From: Thermoplasmata archaeon
GTDB lineage: Archaea > Thermoplasmatota > E2 > UBA202 > DSCA01
DNA: 17,368 nucleotides
Direction: 5' to 3'
Assembly (NCBI GenBank): GCA_021159125.1
Contig: JAGGSL010000062.1
Coordinates: 1-17,368, forward strand
Shown: positions 1 through 7,553 of the stretch, one piece after another
How positions within the stretch are numbered: position 1 is the first letter of the stretch
Layout of the letters: each line of letters opens with the position of its first letter
Notes under the pieces: model-generated
Database searches by the model: none
Seen by the model: the letters and a program-made list of their open reading frames with translations, nothing else
Told to the model about the DNA's origin: nothing
Position numbers and translations under genes: made by a program

Positions 1-26
1 CGTTTATTTTACAGGGACGGGGATGC

Positions 27-212
27 ATGCAAGAAGAGGAATTAATTCAACTTCATACTATGCTTGCTCAAATGAAAAAAGAGATAGAGAAGGAGCATCA
101 AGAGAGCAAAGATGGTTTTAAGGCGTACGGTCAATTTGACACCCTTTCATTGCATATGCCAGAGGGCAAATTTTCTTTGTTAGAAAGGATAAAAAGGTTA
201 TTCAAAAAATGA
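27..212 (+). CDS. UPF0058-like small protein
   Basis: A 61-residue protein whose N-terminus, EELIQLHTMLAQMKKEIE, resembles the archaeal UPF0058 family (usual pattern DELIQLHxLxxQxKKxxE). The family also tends to have F-x2-Y in the middle and an I-H-K-S-like segment; here FKAYGQFD is followed by LHMPEGK, so the C-terminal half looks divergent. The family is small and has no settled function that I know of. The ATG is about 21 bases after an AT-rich stretch (positions 3-10) that could be a TATA box cut by the window edge. The C-terminus is basic (RIKRLFKK). It is encoded in the same direction as the next gene, 70 bases away, which has its own promoter. Family assignment is from remembered sequence only. 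Confidence 0.6.
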   Translation: MQEEELIQLHTMLAQMKKEIEKEHQESKDGFKAYGQFDTLSLHMPEGKFSLLERIKRLFKK

Positions 213-250
213 GGAAATGAAAGAAATCCAATGCCTCCCAAAGTCGCAAA

Positions 251-260
251 TATTTATATA
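251..260 (+). promoter_or_regulatory. TATA box for the zinc-ribbon membrane gene
   Basis: TATTTATATA is centred about 27 bases before the ATG at 283. In archaea transcription starts about 25-27 bases after the TATA centre, so the transcript would begin at or beside this ATG (leaderless). This decides the start at 283 over the in-frame TTG at 277. Confidence 0.6.
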
Positions 261-282
261 GACACAATAAATAACTTTGTTC

Positions 283-783
283 ATGGGAAAAGATAAGGCA
301 AGAGGAGCAGCTGTTATCGCCTTTATTTCGCTGCTATACTTCATATGGCTTATGGTGGTTCTTCTTAAAGAAAGGGGTTATGTCCTTGCTGGCACGGACC
401 TGTTTCTCTCGCTAAAAGAATGGGCAATAATAGGAATCATCCTTTATGCTATCTTTTTAGTTATGGAGATTTTTTATTACCTCTCTACGCCAAAAGAAGA
501 GAAGGAAGTGGGAGGGATAAAGCTTGTCTCTTCAGTGACAAAAAAAGTTGTGTGCAGCAACTGCAATACCGTATTTACCATCACAGACACAGGAGTCAGA
601 CCGCTGCGGTATACATGCCCGAATTGCGGAGCAGAGGGAGTGCTTCGAGGCAAGGTAATAGAAGGTGTGAGAAAGATCATCACATGCGAGAGTTGCAGTA
701 ATTCATTTGAGATATATGATACAGGAGAAAGGCCCCTAAAATACGAATGCCCGAAATGCCATTTTGAAGGAATCATTTCATAG
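283..783 (+). CDS. Membrane protein with two tandem zinc ribbons
   Basis: A 166-residue protein of unknown function. Two hydrophobic helices (about residues 9-28 and 46-67) anchor the N-terminus, followed by two cytosol-sized zinc-ribbon modules. Module 1 has C91-x2-C94 and C112-x2-C115; module 2 has C135-x2-C138 and C156-x2-C159. Both share the pattern F-x-I-x-D-T-G-x-R-P-L-x-Y-x-C-P-x-C, so one arose by duplication of the other. Ribbons of this DTGERPL type occur at the ends of other archaeal proteins, to my knowledge mostly in Thermoplasmata-like lineages; that is recollection, not a search. The start is set by the TATA box at 251-260. The stop is 6 bases before purS, so it is probably co-transcribed with purS-purL, though nothing in it suggests a role in purine synthesis. 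Confidence 0.8.
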   Translation: MGKDKARGAAVIAFISLLYFIWLMVVLLKERGYVLAGTDLFLSLKEWAIIGIILYAIFLVMEIFYYLSTPKEEKEVGGIKLVSSVTKKVVCSNCNTVFTITDTGVRPLRYTCPNCGAEGVLRGKVIEGVRKIITCESCSNSFEIYDTGERPLKYECPKCHFEGIIS

Positions 784-789
784 ATTAAC

Positions 790-1038
790 ATGTTCAAAGC
801 AACAGTAGAAATACGCCTTAAGAAAGGAATCTCTGACCCTGAAGGAAAGAATATTCTGAAAACGTTGCATTTGCTCGGGTTCGAGGGGGTTAAAGAGGTG
901 AAGGTCGCAAAAATCATAGAACTTTTTATAGAAGGAAAGAACGAGGGGGATGTGAGAGAAAAAGCGGAAATGATGTGCCGCCGCCTTCTTACAAATCCCG
1001 TAATACATGACTATAGCATTGAGATTGAAGAGGTATGA
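790..1038 (+). CDS. purS: PurS, phosphoribosylformylglycinamidine synthase subunit
   Basis: An 82-residue protein matching PurS in length and pattern: an N-terminal V-E-I-R-L-K-x-G-I-x-D-P-E-G strand and loop, a central L-G-F-x-G-V-K-E-V-K-V segment and a C-terminal P-V-I-x-D-Y-x-I-E-I strand. PurS dimers bridge PurL and the glutaminase PurQ in the complex that turns FGAR into FGAM in de novo purine synthesis. The purL gene follows 3 bases after the stop. No purQ lies beside it, so the glutaminase must be elsewhere. There is no clear ribosome site directly upstream; translation is probably coupled to the preceding gene, whose stop is 6 bases away. Confidence 0.95.
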   Translation: MFKATVEIRLKKGISDPEGKNILKTLHLLGFEGVKEVKVAKIIELFIEGKNEGDVREKAEMMCRRLLTNPVIHDYSIEIEEV

Positions 1039-1041
1039 TAG

Positions 1042-3366
1042 ATGATTGATAAATTCCTCATAAACGATGGGGATGTGCAGAGAGTTGATATTTTCAGCGC
1101 CAGCGATGAAGAGCTCATGGAAATAAGCAGGGAGATGGGGCTTGCCCTCAGCCTTGATGAGATGAAACTGATAAGGCGGTACTTTGAAAAAAGGGAGCGC
1201 CTCCCGACAGACCTTGAAATGCAGGCTCTCGGGCAGGCATGGAGCGAGCACTGCTGCTATAAATCATCGAAAGTCGTGCTGAAGGAGAATATCTACGGCA
1301 TTGAGGAGGAGAAGGTGGTGGCAAGGGAGGATGCAGGCGTCATAGAATTTGATGAGCAACATTACTACGTCGCTGCTCTGGAATCGCATAACCATCCCTC
1401 TGCAATAGAGCCATACGGGGGAGCAGCAACAGGCATAGGCGGGATTGTGAGAGACGTGCTATGCATGGGCGCACAGCCAATCGCACTTATCGACCCCCTC
1501 TTCTTCGGAAGGCTGGACTACGATTACAAAAAATTGCCCGAAGGAGTAAAGCATCCCCGCTATTTATTCAAGAGAGTTGTTGAAGGGATAAGAGATTATG
1601 GCAATAGAATAGGCATCCCCACCGTTTCCGGACAGGTTTATTTTCATGATGGATACGTGGGCAACTGCCTTGTCAATGTCGGATGCATAGGCATAGTCAA
1701 GAAAAAAAATCTTATCCACAGCAGGGTGAAAAATCCCGGAGATGTGTACATATACGCAGGCGGCAGGACGGGCAGGGACGGCATCCACGGCGTGAACTTC
1801 GCATCAGAAGAGCTGAGAGAGGAGTCAGAAGAAGAATCGATTTCAGCTGTACAGCTCGGCGATCCGATAACAAAGGAGCCACTTATCCACGCATGCCTTG
1901 AATGCACAGAGGAAGGCATAGTCGAGGGAATGAAGGATATGGGCGGCGGGGGGTTGTCATGCGTGTCGGGCGAGCTGGCGTATGATGCCGGCTACGGGGT
2001 GGAGATATATCTGGATAAGGTGCCGCTGAAAGAGGAGGACATGACTCCCTGGGAAATCTGGGTTTCGGAATCACAGGAGAGAATGATGCTTGTTGTTAAA
2101 GAGGAGAATGTGGAAAAAGCGTTATCAATATTCAAAAAGTGGGATGTGGAGGCAGCCGTCGTTGGGAGAGTCATAGAGGAGCCTTTTGTACGCATATTTT
2201 ACAATGGCAGGATGGTCGGAGAGCTTGATTTGAGATTCCAGATAAAAGGACCGCTTTACGAGCGACCGTGGAAAAAGCCTGTCAGCAGGGAGGCGGAAGA
2301 CCCTGATTTCAGCATTCCTGATATGGAAGAAATGTTGCTGAAAGTTCTCTCATCCCTGAATGTTTCATCAAAGGAATGGGTGATTCGCCAGTATGATTTC
2401 GAGGTGAGAGGAAGCACGGCAATAAAACCGCTTCAGGGAAAAATAGGAAGGCAGACGCATGGAGATGCTTCTGTGATAAAGCCTTTGCCACATTCCTACA
2501 AAGGGCTTGCAGTGACATCAGATGTCAACCCGTATTTCATGTCGATTGACCCCTACCTGGGGGCACGTGCAGCAGTCGACGAGGTATGTAGAAATTTAGC
2601 AGCTGTGGGAGCGCGCCCCGATTCCATAGGTGACTGCCTCAATTTTGGAAATCCCGAAAAGCCTGAAAGGATGGGAGAACTTCATGATGCAACGAGAGGG
2701 CTTGCAGAGATGGCGAGAGGGCTTCATCTGCCTTTTGTTTCTGGAAATGTCAGCCTCTACAATGAAGGAACAGAAGGAGCGATTCCGCCAACGCCCACAA
2801 TAATGGGAATAGGCATAGTCAATGACATAAGAAAATGCGTGACTTCAGATTTTAAAGAGGAGGGAAACAGCATTTATCTTATAGGGGAAACAAAAAAAGA
2901 GATGGGAGGAAGCGAATATTACAGGGCAATGGAGCTGGCAGGGGGAAAGGTGCCAAGAACGGACATAGATGCCCTTACAAAAAGCATGAATGCGCTGATA
3001 AAATCAATCGAATCCGGAATTGTTTCATCATGCCATGATGTTTCCTCAGGAGGACTGGCCGTATGTCTTGCAGAAATGGCTATTGGCGGCAAAGGAGCAG
3101 AGGTATGCCTCTATGCAATGGGGGACATGAGAAGCGACTTCAAGCTCTTTTCAGAATCAAATACGAGATGGGTTGCAGAAGTTAAGAAGGAAAAAGAGAA
3201 AGAATTTGAGGAAATTTTTGACGGCATAAAACTCACAAAATTAGGGGAGGTTAAGGGCGATAGATTGGTTGTATATGATGGGGATGAAATGAAAAAATAC
3301 ATTGATTTGCCCATAAGCACCCTCTACGAGAAATGGGGCAGCACGCTTCAGAAAATAATGGGATAG
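1042..3366 (+). CDS. purL: PurL, FGAM synthase large subunit (small type)
   Basis: A 774-residue protein, the length of the small-type PurL that works with separate PurS and PurQ. It uses ATP and ammonia supplied by PurQ to convert formylglycinamide ribonucleotide to the amidine. Visible family motifs are LGQAWSEHCCYKSSK (about residues 63-77), ESHNHPSAIEPYGGAATGIG (114-133), a DMGGGGLSC glycine loop (about 299-307) and, in the second AIRS-like half, the VSGNVSLYN and SCHDVSSGGLAVCLAEM segments. Two repeated ATP-binding/catalytic halves of the PurM superfamily are thus both present. A GAGGT ribosome site (1030-1034), 7 bases before the ATG and overlapping the end of purS, supports this start. 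Hand counting one line (1741-1800) gives 37 G+C of 60, clearly richer than nrdDG. Confidence 0.97.
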   Translation: MIDKFLINDGDVQRVDIFSASDEELMEISREMGLALSLDEMKLIRRYFEKRERLPTDLEMQALGQAWSEHCCYKSSKVVLKENIYGIEEEKVVAREDAGVIEFDEQHYYVAALESHNHPSAIEPYGGAATGIGGIVRDVLCMGAQPIALIDPLFFGRLDYDYKKLPEGVKHPRYLFKRVVEGIRDYGNRIGIPTVSGQVYFHDGYVGNCLVNVGCIGIVKKKNLIHSRVKNPGDVYIYAGGRTGRDGIHGVNFASEELREESEEESISAVQLGDPITKEPLIHACLECTEEGIVEGMKDMGGGGLSCVSGELAYDAGYGVEIYLDKVPLKEEDMTPWEIWVSESQERMMLVVKEENVEKALSIFKKWDVEAAVVGRVIEEPFVRIFYNGRMVGELDLRFQIKGPLYERPWKKPVSREAEDPDFSIPDMEEMLLKVLSSLNVSSKEWVIRQYDFEVRGSTAIKPLQGKIGRQTHGDASVIKPLPHSYKGLAVTSDVNPYFMSIDPYLGARAAVDEVCRNLAAVGARPDSIGDCLNFGNPEKPERMGELHDATRGLAEMARGLHLPFVSGNVSLYNEGTEGAIPPTPTIMGIGIVNDIRKCVTSDFKEEGNSIYLIGETKKEMGGSEYYRAMELAGGKVPRTDIDALTKSMNALIKSIESGIVSSCHDVSSGGLAVCLAEMAIGGKGAEVCLYAMGDMRSDFKLFSESNTRWVAEVKKEKEKEFEEIFDGIKLTKLGEVKGDRLVVYDGDEMKKYIDLPISTLYEKWGSTLQKIMG

Positions 3367-3368
3367 AG

Positions 3369-3400
3369 AAAAAGAGCATGGCGCTTAAGGCTAACCATGC
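3369..3400 (-). terminator. Hairpin plus T-run downstream of the cold-shock gene
   Basis: GCATGG (3376-3381) and CCATGC (3395-3400) form a 6-bp perfect inverted repeat with a 13-base loop. Read on the minus strand it is followed by a pyrimidine run with TTTTT (3369-3373), as in a terminator of the minus-strand gene. It lies between two convergent genes. A second perfect palindrome, ATTTATT-G-AATAAAT, is adjacent at 3401-3415. Confidence 0.4.
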
Positions 3401-3432
3401 ATTTATTGAATAAATCCTTCAAAAAGAAATGT

Positions 3433-3624
3433 TTATTCTATTACTTCAACGTTAACTGCTTTTGGGCCCTTTGGCTCGTCTTTCACATCAAATTTTACCT
3501 TCTGGCCTTCTCTGAGCATAGAGCCGGATTTAACATCAGACTGATGCACAAAAATATCTTTATCCATTCCTTCTGCTCCTATAAAGCCATAGGACATCAT
3601 CCATTTTTTTACTATTCCTTCCAT
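3433..3624 (-). CDS. Cold-shock-domain nucleic-acid-binding protein
   Basis: A 63-residue protein covering one complete cold shock domain and nothing else. It shows EGIVKKW at the start, an RNP1-like YGFIGAEG segment (bacterial consensus KGFGFI) and an RNP2-like DIFVHQSDV segment, followed by EGQKVKFDV and a GPKAVNVEVI ending, all in CspA order. Such proteins bind single-stranded RNA or DNA and often act as RNA chaperones at low temperature. They occur in only some archaea. The ATG has an AGGTGA ribosome site (3629-3634) 4 bases upstream, and a TATA box lies further up. It runs convergent to purL and divergent from nrdD. Confidence 0.93.
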   Translation of the reverse strand: MEGIVKKWMMSYGFIGAEGMDKDIFVHQSDVKSGSMLREGQKVKFDVKDEPKGPKAVNVEVIE

Positions 3625-3664
3625 TTATTCACCTATTTGTTTCAGGGCATCCAACCATGAAGGT

Positions 3665-3680
3665 GTATATTAATTTTTCG
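3665..3680 (-). promoter_or_regulatory. BRE/TATA promoter of the cold-shock gene
   Basis: On the minus strand CGAAAAA (3674-3680), a typical BRE shape, precedes TTAATATAC (3665-3673). The predicted start near 3643 gives a leader of about 19 bases holding an AGGTGA ribosome site, so this gene is not leaderless, unlike many neighbours. Confidence 0.5.
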
Positions 3681-3783
3681 TTTAGCTAAAATCTCTGGAA
3701 TTCTATTCTGCAATATTCTTCCTATCCCATATTGCCTCAATGAAGATTGCCCCAAATTCATGCCTATTATTTCTGAGTAGAAA

Positions 3784-3793
3784 GAGATATATA
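3784..3793 (+). promoter_or_regulatory. TATA box of nrdD
   Basis: AGATATATAG is followed about 26 bases later by a predicted transcription start near 3815, inside the inverted repeat at 3799-3824. The resulting leader of about 29 bases contains GAGGG (3834-3838), 5 bases before the nrdD ATG. Confidence 0.55.
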
Positions 3794-3798
3794 GTCAA

Positions 3799-3824
3799 GT
3801 TTACTTTATTTTTTTCAAGTAAAC
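3799..3824. promoter_or_regulatory. Palindromic operator candidate before nrdD
   Basis: GTTTACTT (3799-3806) and AAGTAAAC (3817-3824) are perfect 8-bp inverted arms separated by 10 bases. Each arm is preceded by TCAA or CAAG-like sequence, so the half-sites also look partly like direct repeats. It lies directly downstream of the TATA box and spans the predicted start site, where a bound protein would block transcription. The identity of any regulator cannot be read from this window. Confidence 0.5.
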
Positions 3825-3843
3825 ATGAATAAAGAGGGAAAGT

Positions 3844-5934
3844 ATGTTCACAAAAATAAAAAAGAGAGATGGTAGAACAGTAAAATTTAATGCCGAAAAA
3901 ATCACAGATGCAATTGCCAAGGCAGGGAAGGCAACCGGAGAATTTGATAGGAATATTGCAGAGAAATTAACTCTAAAAGTTTTAAATTTAGCGCAACAAT
4001 CAATTGCCGGAAAGATACCAACCGTGGAGAAGATTCAGGATATTGTTGAAGAAATACTGTTATCATCTCCTTACAAAAAAACAGCTAAAGCATATATCAT
4101 ATACAGAGAACAACATGCCAGAATCAGAGAAATTATCAACACGGCCAGAATTGATTTAGTCGATAAGTATATAGAAAAAAAAGATTGGCAAGTTAATGAA
4201 AACAGCAATATGACTTTTTCTTTGCAGGGATTGAATAATTATATCTCCTCAGAAATAAGTAAAGTTTATTGGCTCAATAAAATTTATCCTCAAGAAATCA
4301 GAGAAGCTTATTTGAATGGAGATTTTCATATTCATGACTTGGGTCTTCTTTCTGTTTACTGTGTGGGATGGGATCTTTTTGATTTACTAACAGAAGGATT
4401 CAGGGGTGTATCAGGTAAAATTGAAAGTAAGCCAGCAAAACATTTTCAAAGTATCCTGGGCCAGGTGGTAAACTTCTTTTATACTCTTCAGGGGGAGTCT
4501 GCCGGTGCTCAGGCATTTTCAAATTTTGACACGCTCTTAGCACCCTTCATAAGGTATGACGGACTAAGTTACAATGATGTGAAGCAAGCCTTACAGGGAT
4601 TCATTTTTAATATGAACGTGCCAACCAGAGTGGGTTTTCAGACTCCATTTACAAACATTACACTTGATCTAACAGTCCCCAGTTATTATGCCAACCAAGG
4701 CGTGATAATTGGAGGGAAAATGCAAAACGAAACCTATGGAGATTTTCAGGAAGAGATGGACATATTTAACAGGGCATTTTTTGAAATTATGAAAGAAGGG
4801 GATGCCAGGGGCAGAGTGTTCACCTTCCCGATTCCAACATATAACATCACAAAGAGTTTTGATTGGGATGATAAAAATATTGAAGGATTATGGGAAATAA
4901 CAGCCAAATATGGAATACCCTACTTTTCTAATTTTATAAATTCTGATATGGATCCAGAAGATGCCAGATCAATGTGCTGCAGACTAAGAATAGATAACCG
5001 AGTGCTTGAAAAAAGGGGGGGAGGGCTTTTTGGCTCCAATCCGCTAACAGGTTCTATTGGGGTGGTCACAATCAACATGCCAAGAATAGGATATTTATCT
5101 AAAAATGAAGATGAATTTATGGAACGCCTGGAAAAATTGATGATAAAAGCAAAGGAAAGTTTGGAGATAAAGAGAAAAATTTTGGAGAGATTTACAGAAG
5201 GAGGGCTTTATCCTTATACCAAATTTTATTTAAGGGGTGTAAAAGAAAGGTTTGGTGAGTACTGGAAAAACCATTTTTCCACAATTGGTCTGATAGGAAT
5301 GAATGAGGCTTGCTTAAATCTCTTTGGGGAAAATATCGGCAGTGAAATGGGAATAAAATTTGTGTTGAAAGTCTTAGATTTTATGAGAGATAAACTACTG
5401 GAATTTCAAGAAGAGACAGGAAACAACTATAATTTGGAGGCAACACCGGCCGAAGGAACATCTTACAGACTGGCGATGGCAGACAAGCAAAAATATCCAA
5501 ATATCATCTGTGCAAATGAGAAAGATTATAAAAACGGGGCTGAACCTTTTTACACAAATTCTACTCAATTACCGGTTAACTTTACTAACGATGTTTTTGA
5601 GGCCCTTGATTTACAGGATGAAATTCAAACAAAATATACAGGCGGTACGGTACTCCATATTTTTGCAGGAGAAAGAATTGAAAATCCTAATGCTATAAAG
5701 GTTTTAGTGCGAAAAATCTGTGAGAAATATCATTTACCTTACTTTACATTCACACCAACATTCAGCATTTGCCCCACTCATGGATATTTGACCGGCGAGC
5801 ATGAGAAATGTCCTAAATGTGGCGCAATATGTGAGGTTTATTCTCGGGCAGTCGGTTATTTACGTCCTGTGAGTCAATGGAATAAGGGAAAGCAAGAAGA
5901 ATTTAAAATGAGGAAAACCTTCGAGGCACGATAG
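3844..5934 (+). CDS. nrdD: Anaerobic (class III) ribonucleoside-triphosphate reductase
   Basis: A 696-residue glycyl radical enzyme that reduces ribonucleotides to deoxyribonucleotides without oxygen. Residues 3 to about 92 form an ATP-cone allosteric domain (KKRDGRTVKFNAEKI at the start). The barrel contains MCCRL with C378/C379, the region of the catalytic cysteine, and LEATPAEGTSYRLA (531-544). The C-terminus has a zinc site, C643, C656, C659 and C663, and the glycyl radical loop RAVGYLRP, where G671 is the expected radical residue, followed by VSQWNKGKQEEF. All key elements are present and the length is normal. A GAGGG site sets the start; an out-of-frame ATG at 3825 is ignored. nrdG, its activase, follows with no gap. 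The gene is visibly AT-richer than its neighbours (hand counts of two 60-base lines: 18 and 24 G+C), which suggests transfer. Confidence 0.97.
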   Translation: MFTKIKKRDGRTVKFNAEKITDAIAKAGKATGEFDRNIAEKLTLKVLNLAQQSIAGKIPTVEKIQDIVEEILLSSPYKKTAKAYIIYREQHARIREIINTARIDLVDKYIEKKDWQVNENSNMTFSLQGLNNYISSEISKVYWLNKIYPQEIREAYLNGDFHIHDLGLLSVYCVGWDLFDLLTEGFRGVSGKIESKPAKHFQSILGQVVNFFYTLQGESAGAQAFSNFDTLLAPFIRYDGLSYNDVKQALQGFIFNMNVPTRVGFQTPFTNITLDLTVPSYYANQGVIIGGKMQNETYGDFQEEMDIFNRAFFEIMKEGDARGRVFTFPIPTYNITKSFDWDDKNIEGLWEITAKYGIPYFSNFINSDMDPEDARSMCCRLRIDNRVLEKRGGGLFGSNPLTGSIGVVTINMPRIGYLSKNEDEFMERLEKLMIKAKESLEIKRKILERFTEGGLYPYTKFYLRGVKERFGEYWKNHFSTIGLIGMNEACLNLFGENIGSEMGIKFVLKVLDFMRDKLLEFQEETGNNYNLEATPAEGTSYRLAMADKQKYPNIICANEKDYKNGAEPFYTNSTQLPVNFTNDVFEALDLQDEIQTKYTGGTVLHIFAGERIENPNAIKVLVRKICEKYHLPYFTFTPTFSICPTHGYLTGEHEKCPKCGAICEVYSRAVGYLRPVSQWNKGKQEEFKMRKTFEAR

Positions 5935-6624
5935 ATGATTATCGGTGGCTTTCAAAAATTTTCATTGATAGATTATCCAGGTAAGATATGTGCCATTGTT
6001 TTTACTCAGGGCTGCAACTTTAGATGCCCATACTGTCATAATCCTGAGCTTGTGGATTGCGGGCTTTTTTTGTCTCCTATTCCGGAGGGAGAAATATTCT
6101 CGTTTTTGGAAAAAAGGAAAGGGAAAATAGATGCCGTGGAGATAACTGGCGGAGAACCCACTCTGCAAAAAGGTTTGGCAGATTTTGCGGGAAAGATAAA
6201 AAACATGGGATATCTGGTGAAATTGGATACTAATGGAAGTAATCCGGGCGTTATAGAAAATATGGTCAGTGAAAAACTTGTAGATTATATTGCTATGGAT
6301 ATCAAAGCCCCCTTACAAAAATATGGAGAAATTGTAAGGGCTGACATAGATATTAGAAAAATAGAAAGAAGCATTAACCTTATTATGCAGTCTGGACTGG
6401 ATTATGAGTTTAGGACAACTTTAGTAAAATCTTTGTTATCAAAAGAGGATATTATAGATATAGGGAAAACAATCCAAGGTGCTAAACATTACGTTTTACA
6501 AAAATTTGTACCGTCAAAAACCTTGGATGACAAGTTTCTAAATGAAAACACTTTTTCGACGAGTGAACTTAAATTTTTATGCAAAAAATTAAGAAGTTAT
6601 GTTGCCGAATGTATAGTGCGTTAG
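5935..6624 (+). CDS. nrdG: Radical SAM activase of the anaerobic ribonucleotide reductase
   Basis: A 229-residue radical SAM protein. C27-x3-C31-x2-C34 in GCNFRCPYCHNPELV holds the [4Fe-4S] cluster, and TGGEPT (71-76) is the SAM-binding GGE motif. It should generate the glycyl radical on NrdD. The length and the opening FQKFSLIDYPGKI fit the longer activase subtype found in Thermotoga, clostridia and some archaea, rather than the roughly 155-residue enterobacterial form. The ATG directly follows the nrdD stop codon (TAG-ATG), so translation is coupled. One sampled line (6361-6420) has 21 G+C of 60, matching nrdD and unlike the flanks. A terminator-like hairpin follows. Confidence 0.93.
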   Translation: MIIGGFQKFSLIDYPGKICAIVFTQGCNFRCPYCHNPELVDCGLFLSPIPEGEIFSFLEKRKGKIDAVEITGGEPTLQKGLADFAGKIKNMGYLVKLDTNGSNPGVIENMVSEKLVDYIAMDIKAPLQKYGEIVRADIDIRKIERSINLIMQSGLDYEFRTTLVKSLLSKEDIIDIGKTIQGAKHYVLQKFVPSKTLDDKFLNENTFSTSELKFLCKKLRSYVAECIVR

Positions 6625-6625
6625 G

Positions 6626-6664
6626 GCGGAAAATCTGCTGAGTGTGAATATTTTCCTGCTTTTT
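6626..6664 (+). terminator. Terminator-like hairpin after nrdG
   Basis: GGAAAAT (6628-6634) and ATTTTCC (6650-6656) pair with a 15-base loop; a GC clamp (6626-6627 with 6658-6659) can extend it past one bulged T. TTTTT follows at 6660-6664. It sits just after the nrdG stop and before the adk promoter, closing the nrdDG unit. Confidence 0.45.
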
Positions 6665-6707
6665 ACTCTTTCAGTATTCTGGGTTTTGCCATTTTTACCC
6701 AAATATG

Positions 6708-6716
6708 CTTAAATAG
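6708..6716 (+). promoter_or_regulatory. TATA box of the adenylate-kinase-like gene
   Basis: CTTAAATAG is centred 24 bases before the ATG at 6736, with no ribosome site between, so the transcript is probably leaderless. Confidence 0.5.
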
Positions 6717-6735
6717 TAAATTTCTTTACACACAC

Positions 6736-7518
6736 ATGCCTACTCGAAGTATAACAAACGTGATTGTGACGGGAAAAAGCGGAGCAGGAAAGCAGCCCAG
6801 AATAGATGTTCTTGTCGAGGAATTCGGGCTTGAGCAGCTTTCCACAGGAAATATTTTCCGTTCCTACCTGGGAAAGTTTAATGAGTATGGCTATGAAGGC
6901 GATTTGAAAGAATTCTGGGACGAAAGCAAAGAGAGATTCATACCTGATGATGAAATCGCAGAAAAGCTTGGAACATCTGACAATGATATCATGCTGGGCA
7001 TGAAGGCCAAGTATTTTGTTGACAAGGGGCTTTTCGTTCCCGATTACATAACAAACGAGCTCTTTGAATCATATTTTGCAAAAAAGAATTACAGGAATCA
7101 GGTTCTTGACGGTTACCCCAGGACCCTGCAGCAGGCAGAATTTCTTTTGAAACTCATAGAGCGGGAAAACTCAAAAATTGATTTCGTGCTGCTTGTAGAA
7201 AACTCGGACGAAATGATAATAGAGAGAACTGTCAACAGGAGAATATGCCCCAAATGCGGCAAAGTTTATCATCTGGTATACAACCCGCCTGACAACGGAA
7301 GATGCAGGGAATGTGGGGCAGAAGTTGTGCAACGCTCGGACGACACAGAGGAAAAGATACGCTCCCGCCTTGAAGAATTCAGAAAAAAGACAGTGCCTGC
7401 CCTTGAATATCTGGAAAAGCATGGCATACCTGTTGTGAAAGTGCCGGGGCATCTTGAAGAATTTACGCCCGAAAACGTCCGCAAAAGCGTGATGGATGAA
7501 GTAAATAAGCTGCTTTAG
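6736..7518 (+). CDS. adk: Adenylate-kinase-like nucleoside monophosphate kinase
   Basis: A 260-residue member of the Adk family, which interconverts AMP, ATP and ADP. Visible are a P-loop-like GKSGAGKQPR (13-22), STGNIFR (36-42) of the NMP-binding region, FVPDYITNELF (100-110), DGYPRT (125-130), a LID with four zinc-ligand cysteines (C171, C174, C190, C193) and RSDDTEEKIRSRL (200-212). Two oddities: the usual G-K-G-T-Q after the lysine is G-K-Q-P-R, so the conserved glycine and threonine are lost; and about 25 extra residues lie between STGNIFR and FVPD. This could be a true adenylate kinase with a lineage-specific variant or a related kinase with another substrate. The TATA box supports the start. 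Confidence 0.82.
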   Translation: MPTRSITNVIVTGKSGAGKQPRIDVLVEEFGLEQLSTGNIFRSYLGKFNEYGYEGDLKEFWDESKERFIPDDEIAEKLGTSDNDIMLGMKAKYFVDKGLFVPDYITNELFESYFAKKNYRNQVLDGYPRTLQQAEFLLKLIERENSKIDFVLLVENSDEMIIERTVNRRICPKCGKVYHLVYNPPDNGRCRECGAEVVQRSDDTEEKIRSRLEEFRKKTVPALEYLEKHGIPVVKVPGHLEEFTPENVRKSVMDEVNKLL

Positions 7519-7523
7519 CAATA

Positions 7524-7532
7524 GATTTATAC
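7524..7532 (+). promoter_or_regulatory. TATA box of ubiX
   Basis: GATTTATAC is centred 26 bases before the ATG at 7554. AAAGGA (7544-7549) is also present 4 bases before the ATG, so either a leaderless start or a ribosome site from read-through of the upstream gene could serve. Confidence 0.5.
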
Positions 7533-7553
7533 TTTCCCACAATTAAAGGACAG

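Noticed and set aside
778..1251. A 157-codon minus-strand reading frame over purS and the purL start
   Set aside because: It is antisense to two clear genes and its peptide shows no recognisable motif.
3397..3660. An 87-codon plus-strand frame
   Set aside because: It is antisense to the cold-shock-domain gene, which has a full family match, ribosome site and promoter.
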